Assembly: GCF_002980595.1 (NCBI RefSeq)
Contig: NZ_PVLQ01000012.1
Span: 124,001 to 188,000, forward strand
DNA from: Malikia granosa
GTDB taxonomy: Bacteria > Pseudomonadota > Gammaproteobacteria > Burkholderiales > Burkholderiaceae_C
Direction of reading: 5' to 3'
Length of the DNA: 64,000 bases
The translations under genes and the position numbers were made by a program. Below, piece by piece: positions 31,169-41,152 of this stretch (the stretch's first letter is position 1; each line of letters starts with the position of its first letter). Below the pieces are notes generated by a model. That model made no database searches. It was not told where the DNA came from and was given only the letters and a program-made list of their open reading frames with translations.

Positions 31169-31186
31169 TTCCGGCCGCAGCCGGAA
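31169..31186 (-). repeat. Hairpin 1 in the asd-truA gap
   Basis: A perfect 7-bp stem TTCCGGC (31169-31175)/GCCGGAA (31180-31186) closes a 4-nt loop. No U-tract follows. Confidence 0.6.
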
Positions 31187-31203
31187 GGTGGAGCGAACTC
31201 GAG

Positions 31204-31238
31204 GTCGCCAGCCGGCCTGCAGGGCAGGGGCTGGCGAC
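31204..31238 (-). repeat. Hairpin 2 in the asd-truA gap
   Basis: A perfect 9-bp stem GTCGCCAGC (31204-31212)/GCTGGCGAC (31230-31238) with a 17-nt loop starts 10 bp after the asd stop. No T-run follows on the minus strand. Confidence 0.65.
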
Positions 31239-31248
31239 TTGGTTCACG

Positions 31249-32367
31249 TCAGGCGGCCAGCAGGATGCGCAGCATGCGGCGCAGCGGCTCGGCAGCGCCC
31301 CACAGCAGCTGGTCGCCGATCACGAAAGCCGACAGGTACTCGGGGCCCATGTTGAGCTTGCGCACGCGGCCGACGCCCACTTCGAGCCCGCCGGTGATGG
31401 CGGCCGGGGTCAGTTCCTTGACGGTGATCGCGCGGTCGTTCTCGACGAACTTGACCCAGGGGTTGCCGCCCTTGATGATGGCCTCGATCTCTTCCAGCGG
31501 CAGGTCCTTCTTGAGCTTCAGGGTCAGCGCCAGGCTGTGGCAGCGCATCGCGCCGATGCGCACGCACAGGCCGTCGACCGGAATGGTGGCTTCGGTGCCG
31601 AGGATCTTGTTGACCTCGGCCTGGCCCTTCCACTCTTCCTTCGACTGGCCGTTGGGCAGCTGCACATCGATCCAGGGGATCAGGCCACCAGCCAGCGGGG
31701 CGCCGAAGAACTCGGTCGGAACGTCCTCGCGGATGGTCTTGGCGACCTTGCGGTCGATCTCGAGGATGGCCGAAGCCGGGGTCGCCAGCTCGTCAGCCAC
31801 GGCGGCATGGACCACGCCCATGCCCTTGAGCAGCTCGCGCATGTGGTTGGCGCCGCCGCCCGAAGCCGCCTGGTAGGTCATCGAGCTGACCCATTCGACC
31901 AGGCCAGCCTTGAACAGGCCGCCCAGGCCCATCAGCAGGATGGAGTTGGTGCAGTTGCCGCCGATCCAGTTCTTGCCGCCGTTGGCCAGCGACTGCTTGA
32001 TCAGCTCGTCATTGACCGGGTCGAGCACGATCACGGCATCGGATTCCATGCGCAGCGACGAGGCCGCGTCGATCCAGTGGCCTTGCCAGCCAGCCGCACG
32101 CAGCTTGGGGAAGACTTCCTTGGTGTAGTCGCCGCCCTGGCAGGTGATGACGATGTCGCATTGGCTCAGCGCCGCGATGTCGTTGGCGTCCTGCAGCTGG
32201 GTGTGCTGCTTGGCCTGCGCCGGGGCCTTGCCGCCAGCGTTCGAAGTCGAGAAGAAGATCGGTTCGATATGGTCGAAGTCGCCTTCGGCCACCATGCGGT
32301 CCATCAGGACCGAACCCACCATGCCGCGCCAGCCCACGAGGCCGACCAGATTGCCCACTTTGCTCAT
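31249..32367 (-). CDS. asd: Aspartate-semialdehyde dehydrogenase
   Basis: Asd reduces aspartyl phosphate to aspartate semialdehyde, the branch point to lysine/diaminopimelate, threonine and methionine. The 372-residue protein is the proteobacterial type: [15 protein letters not shown] (8-22) binds NADP, Cys139 in GGNCTNS is the thiolate, and the late [16 protein letters not shown] contains the catalytic histidine. It lies between leuB and truA, with a hairpin in each gap. ATG 32367 gives the canonical [15 protein letters not shown] start. Confidence 0.97.
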   Translation of the reverse strand: MSKVGNLVGLVGWRGMVGSVLMDRMVAEGDFDHIEPIFFSTSNAGGKAPAQAKQHTQLQDANDIAALSQCDIVITCQGGDYTKEVFPKLRAAGWQGHWIDAASSLRMESDAVIVLDPVNDELIKQSLANGGKNWIGGNCTNSILLMGLGGLFKAGLVEWVSSMTYQAASGGGANHMRELLKGMGVVHAAVADELATPASAILEIDRKVAKTIREDVPTEFFGAPLAGGLIPWIDVQLPNGQSKEEWKGQAEVNKILGTEATIPVDGLCVRIGAMRCHSLALTLKLKKDLPLEEIEAIIKGGNPWVKFVENDRAITVKELTPAAITGGLEVGVGRVRKLNMGPEYLSAFVIGDQLLWGAAEPLRRMLRILLAA

Positions 32368-32386
32368 CGCAAACCCTTTCAAGTTA

Positions 32387-32439
32387 CAAAAGATGGGGCC
32401 TGGGGCCCCGTTTGGTTTTGCCCGGCTCGTCTGGCCGGG
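32387..32439 (-). repeat. Two hairpins in the leuB-asd gap, the second possibly a weak terminator
   Basis: Reading from leuB, the first stem is CCCGGC/GCCGGG (32421-32426 with 32434-32439). The second is GGGGCC (32395-32400)/GGCCCC (32404-32409) with a 3-nt loop, followed leftward by ATCTTTTG, a weak U-tract. Partial termination is possible. Confidence 0.5.
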
Positions 32440-32465
32440 TAGGGGCGCGACGAACCGGAGCTGAA

Positions 32466-33554
32466 TCAGCCCTTAATGGTGGTCTTGGTGATGGCAGCCA
32501 CCACCGCGTCGCCCATTTCGCGCGTGCTCACCCGCTTGGTGCCTTCCGACCAGATGTCGGCCGTGCGGTAGCCCGCGGCGAGCACGTCCTTGACCGCCGC
32601 TTCGATGCGATCGGCGGCTTCGGCTTGGTTGAGGGAAAAACGCAACATCATGGCAGCAGACAGGATTGTAGCCAAGGGGTTGGCAATGCCCTGGCCCGCG
32701 ATGTCGGGCGCGCTGCCATGGCTGGGCTCGTACAGGCCCTGGCCCTTGGCGTTGAGGCTGGCCGAGGGCAGCATGCCGATCGAGCCGGTCAGCATCGAGG
32801 CCTCGTCGCTCAGGATGTCGCCGAACATGTTGCCGGTGAACAGCACGTCGAAGGCCTTGGGCTTCTTGACCAGCTGCATCGCGGCGTTGTCGACATACAT
32901 GTGCTCGAGCGCCACGTCCGGGTATTCCTTGGCGACCTCGGTCACGACATCCTTCCAGAACTGGAAGGTCTCGAGCACGTTGGCCTTGTCGACGCTGGTG
33001 ACCTTCTTGCTGCGCTTGCGCGCGGCCTGGAAGGCGACATGGGCGATGCGCTCGATCTCGGGACGCGAGTAGCGCATGGTGTCGAAGGCTTCCTCGGTGC
33101 CCGGGAAATGGCCGTCGGTCGCGATGCGGCGGCCGCGCGGCTGGCCGAAGTAGATGTCGCCGGTCAGCTCGCGGATGATCAGGATGTCGAGGCCGGCGAT
33201 CAGCTCGGGCTTGAGGCTCGACGCACCGACCAGTTCCTCGTAGCAGATCGCGGGGCGGAAGTTGGCGAACAGGCCCAGGTGCTTGCGCAGGCCCAGGATG
33301 GCCTGCTCGGGGCGCAGCGGGCGGTCCAGCTTGTCGTATTTCCAGTCGCCGACGGCGCCGAACAGGATGGCGTCGGATTCCTGTGCCAGCTTGAGCGTGG
33401 ACTCGGGCAGCGGGTGGCCGTGCACCTCGTAGGCGGCGCCGCCGACCAGGGCCTGTTCCATCTGAAGGTCGAGGCCGAGGGTATTCAGGACCTTGACCGC
33501 TTCGGCGACGATTTCGGTGCCGATGCCGTCACCAGGAAGAACTGCGATTTTCAT
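32466..33554 (-). CDS. leuB: 3-isopropylmalate dehydrogenase
   Basis: LeuB oxidises and decarboxylates 3-isopropylmalate, the third step of leucine synthesis. The 362-residue enzyme begins [20 protein letters not shown] and has [14 protein letters not shown]-type and [15 protein letters not shown] segments, then [17 protein letters not shown] and a nucleotide-binding [20 protein letters not shown] region near residue 285. It follows leuD with a 62-bp gap that contains a 9-bp hairpin. Confidence 0.97.
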   Translation of the reverse strand: MKIAVLPGDGIGTEIVAEAVKVLNTLGLDLQMEQALVGGAAYEVHGHPLPESTLKLAQESDAILFGAVGDWKYDKLDRPLRPEQAILGLRKHLGLFANFRPAICYEELVGASSLKPELIAGLDILIIRELTGDIYFGQPRGRRIATDGHFPGTEEAFDTMRYSRPEIERIAHVAFQAARKRSKKVTSVDKANVLETFQFWKDVVTEVAKEYPDVALEHMYVDNAAMQLVKKPKAFDVLFTGNMFGDILSDEASMLTGSIGMLPSASLNAKGQGLYEPSHGSAPDIAGQGIANPLATILSAAMMLRFSLNQAEAADRIEAAVKDVLAAGYRTADIWSEGTKRVSTREMGDAVVAAITKTTIKG

Positions 33555-33569
33555 GCGTGATCCATTGCT

Positions 33570-33591
33570 GGCGGCCGCTTGCGCGGTCGCC
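33570..33591 (-). repeat. GC-rich hairpin between leuD and leuB
   Basis: GGCGGCCGC (33570-33578) pairs with GCGGTCGCC (33583-33591), nine pairs including one G-U wobble, around a TTGC loop. It lies 16 bp upstream of the leuB ATG; no U-tract follows. Confidence 0.6.
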
Positions 33592-33616
33592 GTCATTCAA
33601 AAGGGGGTGGCCAGCT

Positions 33617-34267
33617 TCAGCCGTTCATGCTGTGGGCCAGCCAGGGCTTGGCCTGCAGGCGCGTGGCCTCGAAGGCCTTGATCTTGTCGGCATGGCGCAG
33701 GGTCAGGCCGATGTCGTCGAGGCCGTTGAGCAGGCAGTACTTGCGGAAAGGCTGGACCTCGAAGGCGATCTCGCTGCCATCGGGCTTGACGATGGCCTGG
33801 CGTTCCAGGTCGATCGTCAGTTCATAGCCCGGGTTCGCGGCGACCTCGTCGAACAGCTGCGCCACGGTGGCCTCCGGCAGCACTATGGGCAGCAGGCCGT
33901 TCTTGAAGCAGTTGTTGAAGAAGATGTCGGCGAAGCTCGGCGCGATGACGGCGCGGAAGCCGTACTGGTCGATCGCCCAGGGCGCATGCTCGCGCGAGGA
34001 ACCGCAGCCGAAGTTCTTGCGCGCCAGCAGCACCGAGGCGCCGGCATAGCGCGGCTGGTTCAGCACGAAGTCCGGGTTCGGCTGCCGGCTGGCCGGGTCC
34101 TGGCCGGGATAGCCCGCGTCCAGGTAGCGCCACTCGTCGAACAGGTTCGGGCCGAAGCCGGTCTTGCGGATCGACTTGAGGAACTGCTTGGGGATGATCG
34201 CGTCGGTGTCGACGTTCTCGCGGTCCATGGGGGCGACGACCCCCTTGAGGATAGTGAATTTTTTCAT
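33617..34267 (-). CDS. leuD: 3-isopropylmalate dehydratase small subunit
   Basis: LeuD pairs with LeuC to isomerise 2- to 3-isopropylmalate. The 216-residue swivel-domain protein has the start [49 protein letters not shown] and [16 protein letters not shown], all typical. The ATG is 3 bp after the stop of a small lipoprotein gene that separates it from leuC, so its translation may depend on that reading frame. Confidence 0.97.
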   Translation of the reverse strand: MKKFTILKGVVAPMDRENVDTDAIIPKQFLKSIRKTGFGPNLFDEWRYLDAGYPGQDPASRQPNPDFVLNQPRYAGASVLLARKNFGCGSSREHAPWAIDQYGFRAVIAPSFADIFFNNCFKNGLLPIVLPEATVAQLFDEVAANPGYELTIDLERQAIVKPDGSEIAFEVQPFRKYCLLNGLDDIGLTLRHADKIKAFEATRLQAKPWLAHSMNG

Positions 34268-34270
34268 AAA

Positions 34271-34381
34271 TCAGCAAGCTAGCAATCTGACTCCGATTTT
34301 GGGTTCGTCACATTTCGGGCCACAAGCCTGCAATGTCACAACGCATAGGCAGACAGACAAAGTACAGATAAAAGTCTTCAT
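34271..34381 (-). CDS. Tiny lipoprotein (entericidin-like) between leuC and leuD
   Basis: This 36-residue product (MKTFICTLSVCLCVVTLQAC, then 16 residues) has a basic start, a hydrophobic core and a clear lipobox LQAC with Cys20 as lipidation site; five further cysteines occur (positions 6, 11, 13, 24 and 36). It fills the leuC-leuD gap and ends 3 bp before the leuD ATG. Small lipoproteins at this place, sometimes annotated as entericidins, occur in other Burkholderiales. Entericidins are toxin/antidote-type peptides in E. coli; that role is not shown here. Base composition is much more AT-rich than in leuC and leuD. Confidence 0.6.
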   Translation of the reverse strand: MKTFICTLSVCLCVVTLQACGPKCDEPKIGVRLLAC

Positions 34382-34402
34382 GCGTCTAGCGTCTGATTTA
34401 TT

Positions 34403-35824
34403 TCAGGCGAATTGGCGGATGTCGACGAAATGGCCCTCGATCGCCGCGGCAGCGGCCATCGCGGGGCTGACCAGGTGGGTGCGGCCACCCGCGCCCTGAC
34501 GGCCTTCGAAGTTGCGGTTGCTGGTCGAGGCGCAGCGCTCGCCCGGCTCGAGACGGTCGGCATTCATCGCCAGGCACATCGAGCAGCCCGGTTCGCGCCA
34601 CTCGAAGCCGGCCGCCTTGAACACCTGGTCCAAGCCTTCGGCCTCGGCCTGCGCCTTGACCAGGCCCGAGCCCGGGACCACCAGCGCCTGCTTGACATTG
34701 GCTGCGACCTGGCGGCCGAGCTTTTGCACCAGGGCAGCGGCTTCGCGCATGTCCTCGATCCGGCTGTTGGTGCAGGAGCCGATGAAGATCTTGTCGACCG
34801 GGATCTGGCTCAGCGGGGTGCCGGCCTTCAGGTCCATGTAGGCCAGCGCGCGCTCGATCGCGCCGCGCTTGTTCGGGTCCTGTTCGTCGGCCGGGTTCGG
34901 CACCACGGCAGTCACGGGCAGCACCATCTCGGGCGAGGTGCCCCAGGTGACCTGCGGCTCGATTTGCGCCGCGTCGAGTTCGACCACGGTGTCGAACACC
35001 GCGTCGGCGTCGGAATGCAGCGTCTGCCAGTAGGCGACGGCGGCATCCCATTCGGCGCCGGTCGGAGCCAGCGGGCGGCCCTTGACGTAGGCTATCGTCT
35101 TGTCGTCGACCGCGACCAGGCCGGCACGCGCACCGGCCTCGATCGCCATGTTGCAGACCGTCATGCGGCCTTCCATCGACAGGGCGCGGATCGCGCTGCC
35201 GCCGAACTCGATCGTGTAGCCGGTGCCGCCGGCGGTGCCGATGCGGCCGATGATGGCCAGCACGATGTCCTTGGCGCCGACGCCCGGGGCGCAGTCGCCC
35301 TCGACCTTGACCAGCATGTTCCTGGCCTTCTTGGCCAGCAGGGTCTGGGTCGCCATCACATGCTCGACCTCGGAGGTACCGATGCCATGCGCCAGCGCGC
35401 CAAACGCGCCGTGGGTCGAGGTGTGCGAGTCGCCGCAGACCACGGTCATGCCGGGCAGGGTGGCGCCGTTCTCGGGGCCGACCACGTGCACGATGCCCTG
35501 GCGCTGCGACATGAAGGGGAAGAAGGCCGCCGAGCCGAATTCCGCGATATTGCTGTCGAGCGTGGTGATCTGCTCCTTGGAGATCGGGTCCTCGATGCCG
35601 TCATAGCCCTTGTCCCAGCCGGTGGTCGGGGTGTTGTGGTCGGCGGTGGCCACGACCGAGCTGACGCGCCAGAGCTTGCGGCCCGCTTCGCGCAGACCCT
35701 CGAAGGCCTGCGGACTGGTGACTTCGTGCACCAGGTGGCGGTCGATGTACAGCACCGCGGTGCCGTCTTCCTCGACGTGGACGACATGCTCGTCCCAGAT
35801 CTTGTCGTAAAGGGTGCGTCCCAT
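34403..35824 (-). CDS. leuC: 3-isopropylmalate dehydratase large subunit
   Basis: LeuC is the 4Fe-4S aconitase-family subunit of isopropylmalate isomerase. The 473-residue protein has the cluster ligands Cys351 (FIGSCTNSR), Cys414 and Cys417 (GCSMCLAMN). The start [13 protein letters not shown] is canonical. It is the first gene of a leuC-leuD-leuB-asd-truA-trpFBA-accD series on the minus strand, immediately after the gltA terminator, and a TAAAAT box lies 40 bp upstream. Confidence 0.97.
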   Translation of the reverse strand: MGRTLYDKIWDEHVVHVEEDGTAVLYIDRHLVHEVTSPQAFEGLREAGRKLWRVSSVVATADHNTPTTGWDKGYDGIEDPISKEQITTLDSNIAEFGSAAFFPFMSQRQGIVHVVGPENGATLPGMTVVCGDSHTSTHGAFGALAHGIGTSEVEHVMATQTLLAKKARNMLVKVEGDCAPGVGAKDIVLAIIGRIGTAGGTGYTIEFGGSAIRALSMEGRMTVCNMAIEAGARAGLVAVDDKTIAYVKGRPLAPTGAEWDAAVAYWQTLHSDADAVFDTVVELDAAQIEPQVTWGTSPEMVLPVTAVVPNPADEQDPNKRGAIERALAYMDLKAGTPLSQIPVDKIFIGSCTNSRIEDMREAAALVQKLGRQVAANVKQALVVPGSGLVKAQAEAEGLDQVFKAAGFEWREPGCSMCLAMNADRLEPGERCASTSNRNFEGRQGAGGRTHLVSPAMAAAAAIEGHFVDIRQFA

Positions 35825-35862
35825 GCGTGAATCTCTCGTGACTCGTTGTGGCCAAACTTCAG

Positions 35863-35868
35863 ATTTTA
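35863..35868 (-). promoter_or_regulatory. Candidate -10 box for leuC
   Basis: On the minus strand this reads TAAAAT, 39 bp upstream of the leuC ATG. No convincing -35 hexamer is present at the expected distance, so activation by a regulator is possible. Confidence 0.3.
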
Positions 35869-35892
35869 GGCCCAGTGGCCGGATCGGAACGG

Positions 35893-35918
35893 AAAAAGCC
35901 CGCACGAGGCGGGCTTTT
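35893..35918 (-). terminator. Intrinsic terminator after gltA
   Basis: The stem GCCCGC (35898-35903)/GCGGGC (35909-35914) with a 5-nt loop is flanked by A and T runs, giving AAAAGCCCGC/GCGGGCTTTT. Read leftward it ends in TTTTT, separating the sdh-gltA transcript from leuC. Confidence 0.9.
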
Positions 35919-35949
35919 GATGGCGTCTGCGTTCAGGCAGGGCAGCGCA

Positions 35950-37260
<1,311 letters not shown>

Positions 37261-37300
37261 AGCTTCTCCTAGGGGCACTGTTGTGAGTGGGGCTCTGTGT

Positions 37301-37573
37301 TCAATGCCGGGTGCGCAGGACACCCAGCAGTTCGACGACTTCGTCACAGGCGAGTTCGTCCTGTGGCTCTTTGCGCTGCAGCAACAGATCGAGCAGGTCG
37401 TTATCCGACAGGTCCATCAGTGCAGTCATCGCACGAGCCTGACGCACCGTGATGCAAGATTCATGCTCAGCGAAGAAACGTTCGATGAACAGGTCGTTCT
37501 CGAGCAGGCCGCGCCGGCAGCGCCAGCGCAGCTTGCTCAGAGCACGTTCATCCAGCAGGTCGGTGTCGTTCAT
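37301..37573 (-). CDS. sdhE: Succinate dehydrogenase assembly factor SdhE
   Basis: SdhE promotes covalent FAD attachment to SdhA. The 90-residue helical protein has the RGLLE motif (21-25, in [15 protein letters not shown]) and the expected length. It lies 21 bp after sdhB and 40 bp before gltA, in the same transcript as its target. Confidence 0.95.
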   Translation of the reverse strand: MNDTDLLDERALSKLRWRCRRGLLENDLFIERFFAEHESCITVRQARAMTALMDLSDNDLLDLLLQRKEPQDELACDEVVELLGVLRTRH

Positions 37574-37594
37574 GCTTCGTGCGGGTTAGGGACG

Positions 37595-38299
37595 TCAGAT
37601 GGCGCGGCGGACCATCAGTTCCTTGATCTTGCCAATCGCCTTGGTCGGGTTCAGGCTCTTGGGGCAGACATCCACACAGTTCATGATGGTGTGGCAACGG
37701 AACAGGCGGTACGGGTCCTCAAGGTTGTCGAGGCGCTCGGCGGTCGCGTCATCGCGGCTGTCGGCGATGAAGCGGTAGGCCTGCAGCAGGCCGGCCGGGC
37801 CGACGAACTTGTCCGGGTTCCACCAGAAGCTCGGGCAGCTGGTCGAGCAGCTCGCGCACAGGATGCACTCGTACAGGCCGTTGAGCTCCTCGCGCTCCTC
37901 GGGCGACTGCAGGCGCTCCTTCTCCAGCGGCGGGGTCTGGTTGATCAGGTAGGGCTTGACCGAGTGGTACTGCTTGAAGAACAGCGTCATGTCCACGATC
38001 AGGTCGCGGATCACCGGCAGGCCCGGCAGGGGCTTCAAGGTGATCACGCCCGGCAGCGTGTTCATGTTGGTCAGGCAGGCCAGGCCGTTCTTGCCGTTGA
38101 TGTTCATCGCGTCCGAGCCGCAGACGCCTTCGCGGCAGCTGCGACGGAAGGAGATCGAGGGGTCGACCGCCTTCAGCTTCATCAAGGCGTCGAGCAACAT
38201 GCGCTCATGGCCGTCGAGTTCGACCTCGATGGTCTGCATGTAGGGCTTGGCGTCCTTCTCGGGGTCGTAGCGGTAGATCTTGAAAGTGCGTTTTGCCAT
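37595..38299 (-). CDS. sdhB: Succinate dehydrogenase iron-sulfur subunit
   Basis: SdhB passes electrons from SdhA to the membrane quinone site. The 234-residue protein has the 2Fe-2S ligands Cys55, Cys60 and Cys75 plus Asp63 in place of a fourth cysteine (SCREGVCGSDAMN), as in E. coli SdhB. The 4Fe-4S and 3Fe-4S ligands are among Cys145, Cys148, Cys151, Cys155, Cys202, Cys208 and Cys212. Confidence 0.97.
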   Translation of the reverse strand: MAKRTFKIYRYDPEKDAKPYMQTIEVELDGHERMLLDALMKLKAVDPSISFRRSCREGVCGSDAMNINGKNGLACLTNMNTLPGVITLKPLPGLPVIRDLIVDMTLFFKQYHSVKPYLINQTPPLEKERLQSPEEREELNGLYECILCASCSTSCPSFWWNPDKFVGPAGLLQAYRFIADSRDDATAERLDNLEDPYRLFRCHTIMNCVDVCPKSLNPTKAIGKIKELMVRRAI

Positions 38300-38321
38300 T
38301 TGGTGCTCCAGTTCGCTGCGC

Positions 38322-40127
38322 TTAGAAGGTACGGACCTTCGGGGGAACGGATTCCACCGTCAGCGGCTTGAGGTTGACCGGCTTGTAGGTCAGGCTGTTG
38401 TCGGCGCTGTGCCACAGGGTGTGCTTCATCCACTCCTTGTCGTTGCGGCCCAGCGGGAATTCGGCGTCGTCGGCGCCGCGCTCGTAGTCGTTGACGGTGT
38501 GCGCGCCGCGGCATTCGTGGCGGGCAGCAGCCGAGGTCATCGTCGCCTGTGCGGCTTCGATCAGGTTGTCGACTTCCAGCGCCTCGATGCGCGCGGTGTT
38601 GAACACCTTGGACTTGTCCTTCAGCGTGATCTTGGCGACGCGCTCGCGCATCGCATTGATCTTCTTGACGCCTTCGTCCATGCTGGCCTGGGTGCGGAAC
38701 ACGCCGGCGTGTTGCTGCATGGTCGCGCGCAGGTCGTTGGCCACGTCCTGGGCGTATTCGCCGTCGGTGCTGGCATCCAGGCGAGCCAGGCGCGCCAGGG
38801 TCTTGTCGGCGGCGTCCTTGGGCAGCGGCTTGTGCTCGGCCTTGCGGTCGAGGTTGGCGACGATGTGGTTGCCGGCCGCGCGGCCGAACACCAGCAGGTC
38901 GAGCAGCGAGTTGGTGCCCAGACGGTTGGCGCCGTGCACCGAGACGCAGGCGCATTCGCCGACCGCATACAGGCCGTTGACGACCGCCTGGCCGCCGTTG
39001 CCGTCAGGGGTGACGACCTGGCCGTGGATGTTGGTCGGGATGCCGCCCATCTGGTAGTGGATGGTCGGCACCACCGGGATGTCTTCCTTGGTGATGTCGA
39101 CGTTGGCGAAGTTGACGCCGATCTCGTACACCGAGGGCAGGCGCTTGTGGATGGTCTCGGCGCCCAGGTGGCTGAGCTTGAGCATCACGTAGTCCTTGTT
39201 CGGACCGCAGCCGCGACCTTCCTTGATCTCCTGGTCCATGCAGCGCGAGACGAAGTCGCGCGGTGCCAGGTCCTTCAGGGTCGGGGCATAGCGCTCCATG
39301 AAGCGCTCGCCGTTGCTGTTGAGCAGGATCGCGCCTTCGCCGCGGCAGCCTTCGGTCAGCAGCACGCCCGCGCCGGCCACGCCGGTCGGGTGGAACTGCC
39401 AGAACTCCATGTCCTGCAGCGGGATGCCGGCGCGCGCCGCCATGCCCAGGCCGTCACCGGTGTTGATGAAGGCGTTGGTCGAGGCAGCGAAGATGCGGCC
39501 GGCGCCACCGGTGGCCAGCAGCGTGGTCTTGGCTTCGAGGATGTAGGTGTCGCCCGTCTCCATCTCGAGCGCGGTGACGCCGAGCACGTCGCCCGAGGCG
39601 TCGCGGATCAGGTCCAGCGCCATCCATTCGACGAAGAAGGTGGTGCGGGCTTCGACGTTCTGCTGGTACAGGGTGTGCAGCATCGCGTGGCCGGTACGGT
39701 CGGCTGCGGCGCAGGCGCGTTGCACCGGCTTCTCGCCGTAGTTGGCGGTGTGGCCGCCGAACGGACGCTGGTAGATGGTGCCGTCCGGGTTGCGGTCGAA
39801 GGGCATGCCGAAATGCTCGAGCTCGTAGACGACTTTCGGCGCTTCGCGGCACATGAACTCGATCGCGTCCTGGTCACCCAGCCAGTCCGAACCCTTGATG
39901 GTGTCGTAGAAATGGTAGTGCCAGTTGTCTTCCGACATATTGCCCAGCGAGGCGGACACGCCGCCCTGCGCCGCGACCGTGTGCGAGCGGGTCGGGAACA
40001 CCTTCGAGAGCACGCCGACCTTCAGGCCGGCACGCGCGAGCTGCAGCGAGGCGCGCATGCCGGAGCCGCCGGCTCCGACGATGACGACGTCGAATTTACG
40101 CTTGGGGAGGTTTGCGGTTGCAGTCAT
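38322..40127 (-). CDS. sdhA: Succinate dehydrogenase flavoprotein subunit
   Basis: SdhA oxidises succinate with a covalently bound FAD. The 601-residue protein has the dinucleotide-binding VVIVGAGGSGM (14-24), His49 in TRSHTVAAQGG as the FAD attachment site, and HTLYQQNVEARTTFFVEW and HGANRLGTNSLLDLLVFG segments typical of the family. It sits between sdhD (6 bp) and sdhB (22 bp). Confidence 0.97.
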   Translation of the reverse strand: MTATANLPKRKFDVVIVGAGGSGMRASLQLARAGLKVGVLSKVFPTRSHTVAAQGGVSASLGNMSEDNWHYHFYDTIKGSDWLGDQDAIEFMCREAPKVVYELEHFGMPFDRNPDGTIYQRPFGGHTANYGEKPVQRACAAADRTGHAMLHTLYQQNVEARTTFFVEWMALDLIRDASGDVLGVTALEMETGDTYILEAKTTLLATGGAGRIFAASTNAFINTGDGLGMAARAGIPLQDMEFWQFHPTGVAGAGVLLTEGCRGEGAILLNSNGERFMERYAPTLKDLAPRDFVSRCMDQEIKEGRGCGPNKDYVMLKLSHLGAETIHKRLPSVYEIGVNFANVDITKEDIPVVPTIHYQMGGIPTNIHGQVVTPDGNGGQAVVNGLYAVGECACVSVHGANRLGTNSLLDLLVFGRAAGNHIVANLDRKAEHKPLPKDAADKTLARLARLDASTDGEYAQDVANDLRATMQQHAGVFRTQASMDEGVKKINAMRERVAKITLKDKSKVFNTARIEALEVDNLIEAAQATMTSAAARHECRGAHTVNDYERGADDAEFPLGRNDKEWMKHTLWHSADNSLTYKPVNLKPLTVESVPPKVRTF

Positions 40128-40133
40128 GGCGTA

Positions 40134-40499
40134 TCAGAGCTTCCAGAGAACAGAGTAGGCCCAGCCGGCGCAGCCGACCAGCCAGACGAGGGTCAGGACA
40201 TGCAGCGCCAGGCGGATACCCGCGGGCTTGACGTAGTCCATCCAGATGTCGCGCACGCCGATCCAGGCGTGCCAGTGCAGCGACAGGATCACGCCGAAGG
40301 TCAGGAATTTCATCCATTGCGCGGCAAAGATGCCGGCCCAGACTTCGTAGCCGATCGGGCCGCTGCTGAAGATCACTTGGGCCAGCAGCGCCACGGTGAA
40401 GAGGGCCATCAGCGTGGCGGTCACGCGCTGGACCAGCCAGTCGCGCAGACCGTAATGGGCGCCGGTGACGACGCGCTTGGAACCGTAATTGACGGACAT
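40134..40499 (-). CDS. sdhD: Succinate dehydrogenase membrane anchor subunit D
   Basis: SdhD and SdhC anchor the complex and form the quinone and haem site. The 121-residue protein has three predicted transmembrane helices (about 27-46, 57-77 and 96-115) and a HAWIGVRDIWMDYVK motif (77-91) whose Asp88 and Tyr89 match quinone-site residues of the E. coli subunit. Confidence 0.94.
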   Translation of the reverse strand: MSVNYGSKRVVTGAHYGLRDWLVQRVTATLMALFTVALLAQVIFSSGPIGYEVWAGIFAAQWMKFLTFGVILSLHWHAWIGVRDIWMDYVKPAGIRLALHVLTLVWLVGCAGWAYSVLWKL

Positions 40500-40564
40500 G
40501 AATCAGTTCTCCTTCTAGTGGGGGAGCGCGGACAGGGCCGGTCCCGCCAGGTCAATGGGTGGGG

Positions 40565-40996
40565 TCAGTACAGGCCGAACAGCTTGGCGCCCAGCACCAC
40601 GGTCAGGCCCAGGCTCAGCACCAGGGTCACCTGGGCCGAGGACTTGCCGAATTCCTTGGTCACCGAGTGGGTCATGTCCATGTAGAGGTGGCGCACGCCC
40701 GCGATGAAGTGGTGCAGATAGCCCCAGATCAGTGCCAGCACCACCAGCTTGACCAGCACGCCCGGCACGAAGCCGATGCCGCTGTCGAAGGCTGCCGTGA
40801 AGCGCTCGTAGGACAGCTCCGAGCTCAGCGACGCGTCGAACAGCCACACGACCAGCGGCAGCAGGAAAAACATCAGCAAGCCGCTGATACGGTGCAGGAT
40901 CGACACCCAGCCCGCCGCCGGCAGGCGGTAGGTCGGCAGGTCCTGGAGGGCGTTGATGTTGCGGAACTCGGGCCGCTTTTTGCTCAGCTCTGTCAT
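40565..40996 (-). CDS. sdhC: Succinate dehydrogenase cytochrome b556 subunit
   Basis: The 143-residue protein has three transmembrane helices. SILHRISG (32-39) carries the Ser and Arg of the quinone pocket, and HHFIAGVRHLYMD (95-107) contains the likely haem-ligand histidine. It is the first gene of sdhCDAB-sdhE-gltA. A 15-bp palindrome and a TAGAAT box lie about 90 bp upstream. The GntR gene ends 156 bp upstream. Confidence 0.95.
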   Translation of the reverse strand: MTELSKKRPEFRNINALQDLPTYRLPAAGWVSILHRISGLLMFFLLPLVVWLFDASLSSELSYERFTAAFDSGIGFVPGVLVKLVVLALIWGYLHHFIAGVRHLYMDMTHSVTKEFGKSSAQVTLVLSLGLTVVLGAKLFGLY

Positions 40997-41083
40997 GGAT
41001 GGACTTTCTGTTGGCTTGAGGACAGTTAGGTAAGCCGTAGGTAACCCTGCGGAATTCCTGTGTTGATGAAAACTTTCGGATTC

Positions 41084-41098
41084 TATTGCAATGCAATA
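41084..41098 (-). promoter_or_regulatory. Palindrome upstream of sdhC
   Basis: TATTGCA-A-TGCAATA is an odd palindrome with 7-bp arms. It overlaps a minus-strand TAGAAT box (plus-strand ATTCTA, 41080-41085) in the sdhC leader and could be a regulator site for the sdh operon. The regulator is unknown. Confidence 0.4.
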
Positions 41099-41152
41099 TG
41101 CATCTAGCTGCTATGGCGTGTTGAGACCATTGTCGAGTCAGGCTTGTTGGCC

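Noticed and set aside
38280-40685. 801-codon open frame on the plus strand opposite sdhA and sdhD
   Set aside because: Antisense to sdhA and sdhD, both certain; no domain recognised.
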